From Rugosibacter sp. (GTDB lineage: Bacteria > Pseudomonadota > Gammaproteobacteria > Burkholderiales > Rhodocyclaceae): a stretch of DNA of 8,180 bases. The translations under genes and the position numbers were made by a program. Shown piece after piece: positions 1 through 7,457 of this stretch; positions within the stretch are counted from its first letter, which is position 1; each line of letters opens with the position of its first letter. The stretch is from assembly GCA_030652715.1 (NCBI GenBank), contig JAUSQB010000237.1:1-8180 (forward strand). Reading direction: 5' to 3'. The notes below the pieces were generated by a model that worked only from the letters and a program-made list of their open reading frames with translations, had not been told where the DNA came from and did no database searches.

Positions 1-1370
1 GTGGTGCCGACCAGCACCGGCTGCCCCCGCTCTTTACAACTGCGGATGTCGGCAATGATCGCGGTATATTTTTCTTGCGCCGTACGGTAAATCTGATCAT
101 GCTCGTCGCGCCGGACCATCGGCCGGTTGGTTGGAATGACGACGGTTTCAAGCCCATAGATCTGCTGAAACTCATAGGCTTCCGTGTCGGCAGTACCTGT
201 CATGCCGGCCAACTTGCCGTACATGCGGAAATAATTCTGGAAGGTAATCGAGGCAAGCGTTTGGTTTTCCGCCTGAATGGCAACACTCTCTTTTGCTTCA
301 ACCGCCTGATGCAGACCTTCGGACCAGCGCCGCCCGGTCATCAAGCGGCCGGTAAATTCGTCGACGATGGTGACTTCACCATCCTGAACAACATAATGTT
401 GGTCGCGGTGGTACAGATTGTGCGCCCGCAACGCGGCATACAGGTGGTGCATGAGCAGAATATTGGCCGGCTCATACAGGCTGCTGCCTTCTGGCAGAAG
501 ACCTAACTTTGTCAGAATACTCTCGGCTTTTTCATGCCCCTCATCGGTCAATAATAACTGGTGCGCCTTAAGGTCAATGGTGTAGTCGCCGCTGTCTTTC
601 TCAGTATTACTTTTAGCGGCCTCGCCCAGGGTCATCAGCGGAGGTACTGCATTCATGGCGACATATAGTTCAGTGTGATCTTCGGCCTGGCCGGAAATGA
701 TCAAGGGCGTCCGTGCTTCATCAATGAGGATCGAATCCACCTCATCGACAATCGCGAAATTCAATCCGCGCTGCACCCGCTCAGCCGTCGAGTACACCAT
801 ATTGTCGCGCAGATAGTCAAAACCAAATTCGTTGTTGGTGCCGTAGGTGATATCTGCTGCGTAAGCAGCCTGTTTCGCCTCATGCGGCATTTGCGAAAGA
901 TTGATACCGATCGTAAGACCCAAAAAGCGATACAAACGACCCATCCATTCCGCATCGCGGCGGGCCAGATAATCATTTACCGTCACCAGGTGAACCCCTT
1001 TGCCAGACAAGGCATTGAGATAAACCGCCAGTGTCGCCGTAAGCGTTTTGCCTTCCCCCGTACGCATTTCGGCAATCTTGCCGTAGTGCAATACCATGCC
1101 GCCCACCAGTTGCATATCAAAGTGGCGCATACCCAGGACGCGTCGCCCGGCCTCACGAACAACAGCAAATGCTTCAGGCAGCAGAGCATCCAATGATTCG
1201 CCCTCGGCATGACGGCGGCGGAACTCATCCGTTTTCGCTTGCAATGCGACATCATCGAGTGCCTGCATGCCGCCTTCTAGCGCATTGATTTGCGCAACGG
1301 TTTGGCGATACTGCTTGATTAGCCGATCATTACGGCTGCCAAAAAATTTTCTGAGGAATCCGGAGATCAT
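1..1370 (-). CDS. secA: SecA, preprotein translocase ATPase (N-terminal part, 3' end outside window)
   Basis: SecA is the cytosolic and membrane-peripheral ATPase that pushes unfolded preproteins through SecYEG. About 456 N-terminal residues are visible, roughly half of the usual 900. The start is an ATG at 1370 and the protein begins [20 protein letters not shown], a typical SecA N-terminus. Walker A is MRTGEGKT with the lysine at residue 108, and the Walker B DEVD is at about 209-212; both sit at the same residue numbers as in E. coli SecA as I recall it. The preprotein cross-linking region follows, then [13 protein letters not shown] near residue 395, and the reading ends in the NBD2 strand VLVGTT at the window edge. 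The frame is open throughout with no stop or frameshift. The bases before the ATG carry no clear Shine-Dalgarno site, so initiation may be weak or regulated. It diverges from dciA. E. coli has secM just upstream of secA; no secM-like ORF is seen here. Confidence 0.97.
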   Translation of the reverse strand, partial: MISGFLRKFFGSRNDRLIKQYRQTVAQINALEGGMQALDDVALQAKTDEFRRRHAEGESLDALLPEAFAVVREAGRRVLGMRHFDMQLVGGMVLHYGKIAEMRTGEGKTLTATLAVYLNALSGKGVHLVTVNDYLARRDAEWMGRLYRFLGLTIGINLSQMPHEAKQAAYAADITYGTNNEFGFDYLRDNMVYSTAERVQRGLNFAIVDEVDSILIDEARTPLIISGQAEDHTELYVAMNAVPPLMTLGEAAKSNTEKDSGDYTIDLKAHQLLLTDEGHEKAESILTKLGLLPEGSSLYEPANILLMHHLYAALRAHNLYHRDQHYVVQDGEVTIVDEFTGRLMTGRRWSEGLHQAVEAKESVAIQAENQTLASITFQNYFRMYGKLAGMTGTADTEAYEFQQIYGLETVVIPTNRPMVRRDEHDQIYRTAQEKYTAIIADIRSCKERGQPVLVGT

Positions 1371-1424
1371 GTGGGTTAGGCAGCCTGCTTTATTAAGCCA
1401 AAGGCCGACGAATGCAAAAGAATA

Positions 1425-1433
1425 ATTTTAGCA
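1425..1433 (-). promoter_or_regulatory. Possible extended -10 promoter element for secA
   Basis: Read on the minus strand this is TGCTAAAAT, which fits the extended -10 pattern TGnTAnAAT (the hexamer TAAAAT matches TATAAT at five of six). The hexamer 17 bp upstream is poor (ATAGAA), as is common for extended -10 promoters. It would give a leader of roughly 48 nt before the secA ATG. The same TGnTAAAATT string occurs upstream of lpxC. Inferred from sequence only. Confidence 0.4.
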
Positions 1434-1528
1434 TGGGGCATCGCATCTTCTATCCACCCGCAACATCGCTAATGACTATCCAGCCATGGCACTATTTGGC
1501 ATGCCATTCAGGGCAATGCCGCTTATTC

Positions 1529-1557
1529 TTGCCAACCCGGTATCGGACGAGAATAAT
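1529..1557 (+). promoter_or_regulatory. Predicted sigma70-type promoter for dciA
   Basis: The -35 is TTGCCA (1529-1534), five of six against TTGACA. A 17-bp spacer follows, then AATAAT (1552-1557), five of six against TATAAT. It ends 36 bp before the dciA ATG, giving a leader of about 30 nt. This is the best promoter match I found in the window. Two short palindromes lie 23 to 46 bp upstream of the -35. Confidence 0.6.
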
Positions 1558-1593
1558 AGGCATCCTTCTCCCCTTCCATAATTATTTAAAGCG

Positions 1594-2028
1594 ATGGCAA
1601 AAAGTCTCCAGGAACATCTGGTTTCAACGGAAGGTTTAGCGCGGTTAGCAGCCCATGCGCATCGCCTCCTGGAGTTTCAACGCGCCCTGGAAACCGTACT
1701 TCCCGATGCGCTACGCCCCCATGCCAGGGTGGCCAACTTTCGGCTGGGGAAAATTTTTATCCACACAAGCAACAGCGCAGTTGCCGCAAAAGTCAGGCAA
1801 CTGGGCCCGCGCATTGCCGCTGCATTGACTTCCCCTGCAACAAAGGTGACCGAAGTAGGTGTAAGCGTGCAGGCCAGCCCTGCGGTTCAGCCCAAAGAAA
1901 TACATCAAAGGCCTGTATTACCTGGATATCAACAAAAGCAAGGACTAACTCTGCTCGCGCAAAACATGCCGCCGGAATCTGCACTCAAGCGTGCACTTGA
2001 ACGATTGATAAAAGTCGTTACAGAATAA
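1594..2028 (+). CDS. dciA: DciA, DUF721 family replicative helicase loader
   Basis: A 144-residue DUF721 (DciA) protein. The family is known to bind the replicative helicase DnaB and help load it in bacteria that lack DnaC or DnaI. The KH-like core is visible at about residues 25-95: a helix (HRLLEFQRALETVLP), the RVANFRLGKIFIHTSNSAVAAKVRQL strand-strand-helix signature, then a strand around VTEVGVSV. The C-terminal third is proline and glutamine rich, followed by a charged helix (SALKRALERLIKVVTE). The length fits the family. The ATG at 1594 is preceded only by a weak AAAG, so initiation may be modest. It is the only plus-strand gene here: it diverges from secA and converges on the small membrane protein gene, overlapping it by 11 bp. 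The P. aeruginosa dciA, as I recall, also lies between lpxC and secA, which supports the call. The family assignment is by pattern, not by search. Confidence 0.85.
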   Translation: MAKSLQEHLVSTEGLARLAAHAHRLLEFQRALETVLPDALRPHARVANFRLGKIFIHTSNSAVAAKVRQLGPRIAAALTSPATKVTEVGVSVQASPAVQPKEIHQRPVLPGYQQKQGLTLLAQNMPPESALKRALERLIKVVTE

Positions 2029-2039
2029 TCAATCGTTCA
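1998..2039. repeat. 12-bp perfect inverted repeat over convergent stop codons
   Basis: TGAACGATTGAT (1998-2009) and its exact reverse complement ATCAATCGTTCA (2028-2039) flank an 18-nt loop. The structure covers the end of dciA and the end of the small membrane protein gene, and both stop codons (TAA at 2026-2028 plus, TAA at 2018-2020 minus) lie in it. Either transcript could fold into the hairpin. Neither side is followed by a T-run, so it is not a standard intrinsic terminator. It may mark or protect the 3' ends of both transcripts. Confidence 0.6.
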
Positions 2040-2200
2040 GCAGCCATCAATACCAGGATAGCCAGCGCTACGAGCAAAGCCCCCTTGGCAACTCGGCTGG
2101 CCAGGAGCAAATAACGCCGATCACGCGTAAATAACCAGGCCAGAACACTGCTGCCTATGGTTAGCACGGCCAGTATGCCTATAACTCGGAGAATCAACAT
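2018..2200 (-). CDS. Small two-helix membrane protein of unknown function
   Basis: A 60-residue hypothetical protein starting at ATG 2200. Two hydrophobic helices are plain: about residues 2-23 (LILRVIGILAVLTIGSSVLA) and 40-58 (GALLVALAILVLMAAERLI). A short basic loop holds RDRRY and a further arginine and lysine, so positive-inside topology would put the loop in the cytoplasm and both ends outside. There is no cysteine, no signal peptide cleavage site and no known catalytic motif. It lies 17 bp after the lpxC stop and is probably co-transcribed with it, but the ribosome binding site is weak. Its last 11 bp overlap the end of dciA tail to tail. I recognise no named family. The hydrophobic pattern, operon position and spacing favour a real gene over a chance ORF. 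Confidence 0.7.
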   Translation of the reverse strand: MLILRVIGILAVLTIGSSVLAWLFTRDRRYLLLASRVAKGALLVALAILVLMAAERLIIL

Positions 2201-2217
2201 GGCTTAATCCGACTGAC

Positions 2218-3132
2218 TCAGGCCAATTGCGGATAAAGTCCCGCCACTTTGACTGGTGCATCCTCCACCCGCAGAAAACTCACCATCTCCCAGGCGGATG
2301 CATCACTCAGCAGGGCGCGTAACAGGGCATTATTTAGGGCATGGCCAGATTTGTGGGCAGAAAAGGCCGCGAGTAGCGGATGGCCGGCTAGATAAAGGTC
2401 GCCGACAGCATCCAGTATTTTGTGTTTGACGAACTCATCCGCATAACGCAGGCCGTCATTATTCAATACGCGATACTCGTCCATCACGATGGCATTTTCA
2501 AGGCTGCCACCCAAGGCTAAACCCTGCTCGCGCAATACTTCGACATCCTGCATGAAGCCGAATGTCCGCGCACGGGCAACTTCGCGCACATAGGACTGAT
2601 CGGCAAAATCGATATGCGCGCTAGAACCCGACTGCGCGAACGCTGGATGGGCAAACACTATGGAAAAATTCAGGCTGAAACCATCGAATGGGGAAAGGCG
2701 CGCCCATTTGTCCCCCTCCTTGACTTCAACCATTTTTTTGACACGAATGAACTTCTTCGCCGCTGCCTGCTCTTCAATCCCGGCAGACTGCAACAAAAAA
2801 ACAAAAGGTGCTGCCGAGCCATCCATGATCGGCAACTCTGCCGCATCGACATCAACATAAATGTTGTCAATCCCTAAGCCAGCCAAGGCGGACATGAGGT
2901 GTTCTACGGTCGAAACCTTTGCCCCATTTTGCTCAAGGCAAGAAGCCATGCGTGTGTCGCCGACACCAAAAGGGTCAGCTTTCAGCTCCACTGGAGGAAT
3001 CAAATCAACCCGGCGAAAAATCACGCCGGTATCCACCGGGGCCGGACGCAAAACCAACGCAACCTTTGCCCCGGAGTGGAGCCCCACTCCAGTAGTTTTA
3101 ACAAGGGATTTCAGCGTTCGTTGGCGCAACAT
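2218..3132 (-). CDS. lpxC: LpxC, UDP-3-O-acyl-N-acetylglucosamine deacetylase
   Basis: LpxC is the zinc-dependent cytosolic deacetylase that performs the committed step of lipid A synthesis. From ATG 3132 the protein is 304 residues (E. coli has 305) and begins [20 protein letters not shown], matching the family N-terminus. The expected active-site residues are present: E77 and H78 in [15 protein letters not shown]237 and D241 in [14 protein letters not shown], and H264 in [11 protein letters not shown]78, H237 and D241 would bind zinc. A TTG at 3180 would add 16 residues in frame, but these have no counterpart in the family, so I prefer the ATG, even though neither start has a good Shine-Dalgarno site. 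It follows ftsZ after a 147-bp gap holding a hairpin and a possible promoter, so it may be transcribed partly on its own. In enterobacteria LpxC is controlled by FtsH proteolysis; whether that applies here cannot be read from the sequence. Confidence 0.97.
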   Translation of the reverse strand: MLRQRTLKSLVKTTGVGLHSGAKVALVLRPAPVDTGVIFRRVDLIPPVELKADPFGVGDTRMASCLEQNGAKVSTVEHLMSALAGLGIDNIYVDVDAAELPIMDGSAAPFVFLLQSAGIEEQAAAKKFIRVKKMVEVKEGDKWARLSPFDGFSLNFSIVFAHPAFAQSGSSAHIDFADQSYVREVARARTFGFMQDVEVLREQGLALGGSLENAIVMDEYRVLNNDGLRYADEFVKHKILDAVGDLYLAGHPLLAAFSAHKSGHALNNALLRALLSDASAWEMVSFLRVEDAPVKVAGLYPQLA

Positions 3133-3207
3133 AGCGAGTTGGAAATCAATTCCATGGAAAACAGCTTTTTGTAAAAACAACAGGTTAACAATAATTGCAC
3201 AAGCCGA

Positions 3208-3216
3208 ATTTTAACA
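3208..3216 (-). promoter_or_regulatory. Possible extended -10 promoter element for lpxC
   Basis: On the minus strand this reads TGTTAAAAT, a fit to TGnTAnAAT. The hexamer 17 bp upstream (CTGGCG) matches TTGACA at only three of six. It lies just after the hairpin that follows ftsZ and would give a leader of about 69 nt before the lpxC ATG. A separate lpxC promoter next to ftsZ would let lipid A synthesis be tuned apart from division. Inferred from sequence only. Confidence 0.4.
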
Positions 3217-3226
3217 TGCAGGACAA

Positions 3227-3257
3227 ACGCCGCCAGGAGGAGACTTCCCGGTGGCGT
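3227..3257 (-). terminator. Hairpin downstream of ftsZ, weak terminator or processing site
   Basis: The arms at 3227-3237 and 3247-3257 pair over 11 positions, with one A-C mismatch and one position that is G-T on the plus strand (C-A on the transcribed minus strand), around a 9-nt loop. On the minus strand the stem ends GGCGGCGT and is followed by TTG then TCC, so the T-run is too short for a strong intrinsic terminator. It starts 23 bp after the ftsZ stop. It could attenuate read-through into lpxC or stabilise the ftsZ mRNA end. Confidence 0.45.
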
Positions 3258-3279
3258 CTATCCTTGAGTCTGGCGCTGG

Positions 3280-4464
3280 TTAATCAGACTGACGACGCAA
3301 AAAAGCGGGGATGTCATATTTATCGACACCAGAAGCCGCCATTGCGTCAGCCTGACTGTTACGTGGCAGATTGCTCCGCAAACTTGACGCCACACCCGAT
3401 AAATCAACCTGCCCCAGAGTCGCATCAAAAACGTGAAAATTATCGGTACCCGTGCGCAAACCAATCGCCTCAACAACTTTCATTTCCGGCTTGCGCACTT
3501 TGCCTGCAATTGCGCCCAAGCCGGTTGCCACCACCGTCACCCGCAATTGGTCTTCCATTGATTCGTCAAACACGGCACCGCAAATCACAGTGGCCTCGGC
3601 AGCTGTGTATTGACGAATGGTATTCATCACATCCTTGTACTCTTTCAATCCCAGCGTGTTACTCGCGGTGATATTCACTAGCACACCCCGCGCGCCGGAC
3701 AACTCGACGCCCTCCAGCAACGGGCTGGCCACTGCTTCTTCAGCAGCAATGCGTGCGCGATCAACGCCAGAAGCCATAGCCGAGCCCATCATGGCCTTGC
3801 CCATCTCGCCCATGACCGTGCGCACATCTTCAAAGTCGACGTTAACCAGGCCCGGCACATTGATGATCTCGGCAATGCCGCCGACGGCATTGCGCAACAC
3901 GTTGTCTGCCGCTTTAAATGCATCCAGCATGCTGACATCGTCACCCAGGACTTCTTCGAGTTTTTCGTTGAGAATCACAATTAATGAATCGACGTACTGC
4001 GCAAGCTCAGTCACACCTTCTTCGGCCAGTCGCTTGCGTCGGCCTTCGTATTCAAACGGTTTAGTCACCACGGCAACAGTCAGTATGCCTAATTCACGCG
4101 CAACCTCGGCGATCACGGGTCCGGCACCGGTGCCGGTTCCTCCGCCCATGCCTGCGGTAATAAATACCATATGCGCACCTTCCAGAACTTCCGCAATGCG
4201 CTGCCGATCGGCCTGCGCAAGCTCTCTGGCTTTTTCAGGTTTACCGCCTGCGCCCAAGCCTGGGCCGAGCTGCAGCTTGACATGCGCGCTGCTTTTATCC
4301 AGCGCTTGCGAGTCGGTGTTGCAGCAAATGAACTCCACGCCACCGACACCTTCCCGGATCATGTGTTCAACCGCATTACCACCCGCGCCACCAACACCTA
4401 CCACCTTGATGACCGTGGTACCAGATGCGTCTTCCTGTGGTGCAACTTCTTCTAATTCAAACAT
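3280..4464 (-). CDS. ftsZ: FtsZ, tubulin-like cell division GTPase
   Basis: FtsZ polymerises with GTP into the Z-ring at midcell and recruits the division machine. The protein has 394 residues, a normal length. The GTPase domain carries VVGVGGAGGNAV near residues 21-32, the tubulin signature GGGTGTG at 107-113, and the T7 loop NVDFEDVRTVM at 208-218 with the catalytic acidic residues D210 and D213. The C-terminal domain runs to about residue 318. A short variable linker (about 325-378) follows, then the conserved tail DKYDIPAFLRRQSD, which in known FtsZ binds FtsA and ZipA. The ATG at 4464 is fixed by a strong Shine-Dalgarno site 6 nt upstream. It lies 65 bp after ftsA on the same strand, as in most dcw clusters. 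A 296-residue open frame on the opposite strand is a coding shadow. Nothing is missing or odd in the protein. Confidence 0.99.
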   Translation of the reverse strand: MFELEEVAPQEDASGTTVIKVVGVGGAGGNAVEHMIREGVGGVEFICCNTDSQALDKSSAHVKLQLGPGLGAGGKPEKARELAQADRQRIAEVLEGAHMVFITAGMGGGTGTGAGPVIAEVARELGILTVAVVTKPFEYEGRRKRLAEEGVTELAQYVDSLIVILNEKLEEVLGDDVSMLDAFKAADNVLRNAVGGIAEIINVPGLVNVDFEDVRTVMGEMGKAMMGSAMASGVDRARIAAEEAVASPLLEGVELSGARGVLVNITASNTLGLKEYKDVMNTIRQYTAAEATVICGAVFDESMEDQLRVTVVATGLGAIAGKVRKPEMKVVEAIGLRTGTDNFHVFDATLGQVDLSGVASSLRSNLPRNSQADAMAASGVDKYDIPAFLRRQSD

Positions 4465-4470
4465 TGTTGT

Positions 4471-4477
4471 CTCCTTT
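4471..4477 (-). promoter_or_regulatory. Strong ribosome binding site of ftsZ
   Basis: On the minus strand this is AAAGGAG, 6 nt before the ftsZ ATG. It is the strongest Shine-Dalgarno match in the window; the ftsA and lpxC starts have weak ones. This fits the need for far more FtsZ than FtsA from a shared transcript. Confidence 0.8.
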
Positions 4478-4490
4478 AAAAATAACTACA

Positions 4491-4506
4491 CAATCAAAAC
4501 TGATTG
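4491..4506 (-). repeat. Short inverted repeat in the ftsA-ftsZ gap
   Basis: CAATCA and TGATTG form a perfect 6-bp stem with a 4-nt loop in the leader upstream of the ftsZ ribosome binding site. On the minus strand a run of five T follows about 8 nt later. It is AT rich and short, so it may be only a weak mRNA structure. Confidence 0.3.
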
Positions 4507-4529
4507 AAAACTCAACTGACCTGACGACC

Positions 4530-5762
4530 CTAAAAATTTTTACCGAACCACGCTCGCATACGGCCCAAAACCTGTACGAATGTCTTGGGGTGTTGCACCT
4601 TCATCCCTCGCTGACGTTGCGCGACACCTTCCAGAAGCAAGCCCATGGCTGTGGAATAGCGCGGATTGCGCACAAAATCGCGCAAATTTCCTTCGTAAAG
4701 CGGCGTAACTAATTTCACGGTGTTATGAAATACCTCCTCGCCCAATTCATTCATGCCTGGCATTTGCGCAGCACCCCCGGTGAGTACAATGCCCGCTCGC
4801 AACAGCCGCTCATAGCCGCTGCGATGCAGCTCTTCTTGCACCTGCTGAAAAATCTCTTCGATACGCGGCTGAATAAACCCTGCCAGGGTTTGCCGTGAAA
4901 GCTGGGATCCCGGCCGGTCGCCCACGCCCGGAACTTCAATCATTTCTTCAGCGCTGGCCAGCTGTTGAAGCGCAACACCAAAGCGCATTTTGATGTCTTC
5001 AGCATCTTGCGTTGATGTGCGCAAAGCAATCGCAATATCGTTAGTGACCTGGTCACCCGCAATCGGAATAACTGCCGTGTGTCGGATGGCACCTTGCACA
5101 AATACGGCAATATCCGTAGTCCCGCCGCCGATATCCACCAGGCAAACACCCACATCCTTTTCGTCATCTGTCAGCACGGCATAACCTGAAGCCAGGGGTT
5201 GCAACACCAGGTCAACTACCTCCAGCCCGCAGCGGTGCACACATTTAACGATATTCTGCACGGCGGTCACTGCGCCCGTCACAAGATGCACCCTCACTTC
5301 CAAACGCCTTGCATCCATGCCGATGGGTTCTTTGACGCCATCCTGTCCATCAACGATAAACTCTTGCACCAACGTGTGCAAAATCTGGTCGTCGGCAGAA
5401 ATAGGCGTGGCATTAGCCGCTTCAATGGCGCGATCCACATCGAACGAGGTGACTTCTTTATCACGCACCACGGCCATACCATTTGAATCCTTGCTCTTGA
5501 TGTGACTGCCAGCAATCCCGGTATACACTTCGCGCACCTTGCAACCGACCATCATCTCCACCTCAGCAATGGCTTTGGAGATTGAGTTCACCGTTGCTTC
5601 AATGTTGATCACCATGCCGCGCTTGATGCCGATAGATTCCTGCATGCCCATCCCCAGCACGGAAAGACGTCCTTCACCGTCAACCTCGCCCACGATCGCG
5701 ACAATCTTTGAGGTGCCGATATCGAGGCCAACAATCAGGTCGCGTTTGATTTCTTTGCTCAT
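4530..5762 (-). CDS. ftsA: FtsA, actin-like division protein
   Basis: FtsA is the actin-fold ATPase that tethers FtsZ to the inner membrane and recruits later division proteins. The protein has 410 residues, close to the usual 420. Phosphate 1 motif DIGTSKIVAIVGEV is at residues 14-27, and the FtsA-specific 1C (SHS2) region covers about 85-165. Phosphate 2 motif LVDIGGGTTDIAVF is at 208-221 and the adenosine motif GIVLTGGAAQMPGM at 324-337. The C-terminus VLGRMRAWFGKNF is the amphipathic membrane-targeting helix typical of FtsA, joined by a variable linker from about residue 383. The ATG start overlaps the ftsQ stop in TAATG (1 bp), so translation is probably coupled. Its own ribosome binding site is weak. 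Confidence 0.99.
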   Translation of the reverse strand: MSKEIKRDLIVGLDIGTSKIVAIVGEVDGEGRLSVLGMGMQESIGIKRGMVINIEATVNSISKAIAEVEMMVGCKVREVYTGIAGSHIKSKDSNGMAVVRDKEVTSFDVDRAIEAANATPISADDQILHTLVQEFIVDGQDGVKEPIGMDARRLEVRVHLVTGAVTAVQNIVKCVHRCGLEVVDLVLQPLASGYAVLTDDEKDVGVCLVDIGGGTTDIAVFVQGAIRHTAVIPIAGDQVTNDIAIALRTSTQDAEDIKMRFGVALQQLASAEEMIEVPGVGDRPGSQLSRQTLAGFIQPRIEEIFQQVQEELHRSGYERLLRAGIVLTGGAAQMPGMNELGEEVFHNTVKLVTPLYEGNLRDFVRNPRYSTAMGLLLEGVAQRQRGMKVQHPKTFVQVLGRMRAWFGKNF

Positions 5763-6556
5763 TAACTTTTTCTCGCCTTAAGCGTAAATCCATTGGGATA
5801 CCGCATATCCACCACACTCAATGTGTGCAGGCGATCCTTCACGCTGGCATAGTGGGTTGTAAATCGCGCCAGGCGCGCAGTCAGCGGCATGTCGGCTTGA
5901 TCACGTCCCAGCTCAAGCACCACGCCATCGTCCAGTTTGAGCTGCCAGGCTTCGCGCTGTGACAGCCGCAGCGCTACCAGATCGCGTTGAATGCCAGCCA
6001 GTTGTGTTGCAAACTCAGCGTAGCGCGCAAGCATTTGCGCCGATGAACCCTCCGGGCCGAAAAACACCGGCAGCGCCAGCCCCGTGGGGACATTAGCAAC
6101 AAAAACTTCGCCAAACTCATTGACTAACCGGGCCTCGCCATCCAGCGAGGACCACTGTGCCACGGGATGCTGCCCCTCAAAAGTCAGCACCAGGCTATCC
6201 GGCCACTGGCGGCGCAAACTGGCTCGCCGCACCCAAGGCAACTGTTCAAAGGGGTGCTGCGCTGCAGCCAGATTAACAGTGAGAAAGTTTCCGCTAATCG
6301 TGCTGCGCGACACCTGTTCAATCTGTGTAGCAGACACCTGGGGAATCGCCGCAGCAACAATGACATGATTGATCGGCAGAATGGGCAACCGCTGCAGGAG
6401 CAGCAAACCAGCCCAGGCCACGAGGACACCACCAAAAATAAAAATCAGGTCGGCCACTGAATTGATCAGCCGGTGAGAGTCCCAAAACAGGCTGCCGCCA
6501 GCTTTGCTGACCTTGTCGTTGTTGCTGCCATTTCTGCGCACTTGGGCCTTAATCAC
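5762..6556 (-). CDS. ftsQ: FtsQ, bitopic cell division protein with POTRA domain
   Basis: FtsQ is a single-pass inner membrane protein that links cytoplasmic and periplasmic parts of the divisome through FtsB and FtsL. The protein has 264 residues. A basic cytoplasmic tail (residues 1-30) is followed by one membrane helix (about 33-54, [21 protein letters not shown]). The POTRA domain spans about 59-130, including [20 protein letters not shown] and [21 protein letters not shown]. The beta domain follows to the C-terminus, with LVNEFGEVF and [10 protein letters not shown] typical of the family. The start is a GTG at 6556; a nearby ATG is out of frame. AGAGG lies 6 nt upstream. The start overlaps the end of ddl by 8 bp, and the stop overlaps the ftsA start by 1 bp. 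Confidence 0.97.
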   Translation of the reverse strand: MIKAQVRRNGSNNDKVSKAGGSLFWDSHRLINSVADLIFIFGGVLVAWAGLLLLQRLPILPINHVIVAAAIPQVSATQIEQVSRSTISGNFLTVNLAAAQHPFEQLPWVRRASLRRQWPDSLVLTFEGQHPVAQWSSLDGEARLVNEFGEVFVANVPTGLALPVFFGPEGSSAQMLARYAEFATQLAGIQRDLVALRLSQREAWQLKLDDGVVLELGRDQADMPLTARLARFTTHYASVKDRLHTLSVVDMRYPNGFTLKARKS

Positions 6557-7457
6557 AGCGCGCCTCTGCCAGTAGTCTTATGACCAGATCGCCGAACGCA
6601 ATCCCCGCAGCTTTTGCCGCCATCGGCACCAACGAATGATCTGTCATGCCCGGCGAGGTATTGGCTTCCAGGCACCAGGCACGGCCTTCTGCATCCAGCA
6701 TCACATCGATGCGCCCCCACCCGCGACCACCCAGTGCTTGAAATGCACGTAACGCCATGGCACGAATTTCCGCCTCCCGCGCTTCGCCCAAGCCGCTAGG
6801 GATATCGTATTTCGTGTCATCACGCGAATACTTGGCGGCAAAGTCATAAAACTCGGTTTGCGGAACAATGCGGATCACCGGCAATGTCTGCTCTCCGACA
6901 ATCCCGACAGTAAACTCGCCTCCCGCCAGAAAGCGTTCTGCAATCACGCACGTATCATATTTCGCCGCCAGCTCAAATGCTGCGCGCAGATCACCGGGTG
7001 CTTTTACCTTGCTAATACCGATACTGGAACCTTCATTCGCAGGTTTTACAAACAAGGGCAAACCCAGCCGCGCCTCGATGTCGGCAAAGTGGCTGGTCGG
7101 CGTCACAATCTCATAGTCAGGCACAGGCAGGTTTGCTGCGGCCCAAACCAATTTGCAACGCCATTTATCCATCGCCAGTGCAGAAGCCAGCACGCCACTA
7201 CCGGTATAAGGAATGTTCAGCAGGTTCAGCGCACCCTGCATGCTGCCATCTTCCCCGCCTCGCCCGTGCAGCGCGATAAACACACGGCTGAAGTTTTCGC
7301 CATGCAATGCCTCCAAGGGCTTCTCTTGCGGGTCAAACGGGGCGGCATCAATCCCCGCAGAACGCAGTGCCGACAGCACCGCCGCCCCGCTTTTTAGCGA
7401 AACTTCGCGTTCTGCCGATTTGCCGCCCATCATCACGGCTACTTTGCCAAAATTCAC
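6549..7457 (-). CDS. ddl: D-alanine--D-alanine ligase, DdlB type
   Basis: This ATP-grasp enzyme joins two D-alanines, using ATP, to make the dipeptide end of the peptidoglycan stem. The protein has 302 residues, near the 306 of E. coli DdlB. Visible landmarks are [11 protein letters not shown] at 11-21 (E18 equals the substrate-binding E15 of E. coli), [10 protein letters not shown] at 62-71, the omega-loop [11 protein letters not shown] at 141-151, KYDIPSGL at 216-223 with Y217, GRIDVML at 248-254 and EANTSPGMT at 264-272, which supply the arginine, acidic and asparagine ligands for magnesium and phosphate. Position 217 is tyrosine, which in this family marks D-Ala-D-Ala rather than D-Ala-D-lactate specificity. 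The start is GTG at 7457, sharing GTGA with the murB stop (4-bp overlap); GGAGAG lies just upstream. It overlaps ftsQ by 8 bp at the other end. Confidence 0.98.
   Translation of the reverse strand: MNFGKVAVMMGGKSAEREVSLKSGAAVLSALRSAGIDAAPFDPQEKPLEALHGENFSRVFIALHGRGGEDGSMQGALNLLNIPYTGSGVLASALAMDKWRCKLVWAAANLPVPDYEIVTPTSHFADIEARLGLPLFVKPANEGSSIGISKVKAPGDLRAAFELAAKYDTCVIAERFLAGGEFTVGIVGEQTLPVIRIVPQTEFYDFAAKYSRDDTKYDIPSGLGEAREAEIRAMALRAFQALGGRGWGRIDVMLDAEGRAWCLEANTSPGMTDHSLVPMAAKAAGIAFGDLVIRLLAEARCD

Larger units (their letters stand above)
1371..1593. other. Divergent intergenic region between secA and dciA
   Basis: This 223-bp stretch is the largest non-coding segment in the window. It must hold the start signals for secA (leftward) and dciA (rightward). 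It contains an extended -10 like element for secA, a sigma70-like promoter for dciA, and two short perfect palindromes, GCCATGGC at 1483-1490 and TGGCATGCCA at 1497-1506. An open frame runs across part of it on the plus strand but resembles no protein I know and overlaps dciA in another frame, so I do not call it a gene. Confidence 0.8.

Noticed and set aside
75..1196. Plus-strand open frames of 143 and 173 residues opposite secA
   Set aside because: secA is certain on the minus strand here, with its ATPase motifs intact, and the antisense products resemble nothing known.
1412..1639. 75-residue plus-strand open frame ahead of dciA
   Set aside because: It overlaps the dciA start in another frame, runs through the predicted dciA promoter, and has no ribosome binding site or family likeness.
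1998..2039. Standard Rho-independent terminator at the dciA end
   Set aside because: The stem is good but there is no T-run on either side, so it is listed as an inverted repeat instead.
3133..3180. Upstream TTG start for lpxC adding 16 residues
   Set aside because: The ATG at 3132 gives the conserved family N-terminus and the expected length; the extra residues match nothing.
3617..4507. 296-residue open frame on the plus strand opposite ftsZ
   Set aside because: It is rich in Ser, Thr, Ala and Pro in the way expected of the reverse complement of a biased gene, has no recognisable domain, and lies wholly over a clear ftsZ.
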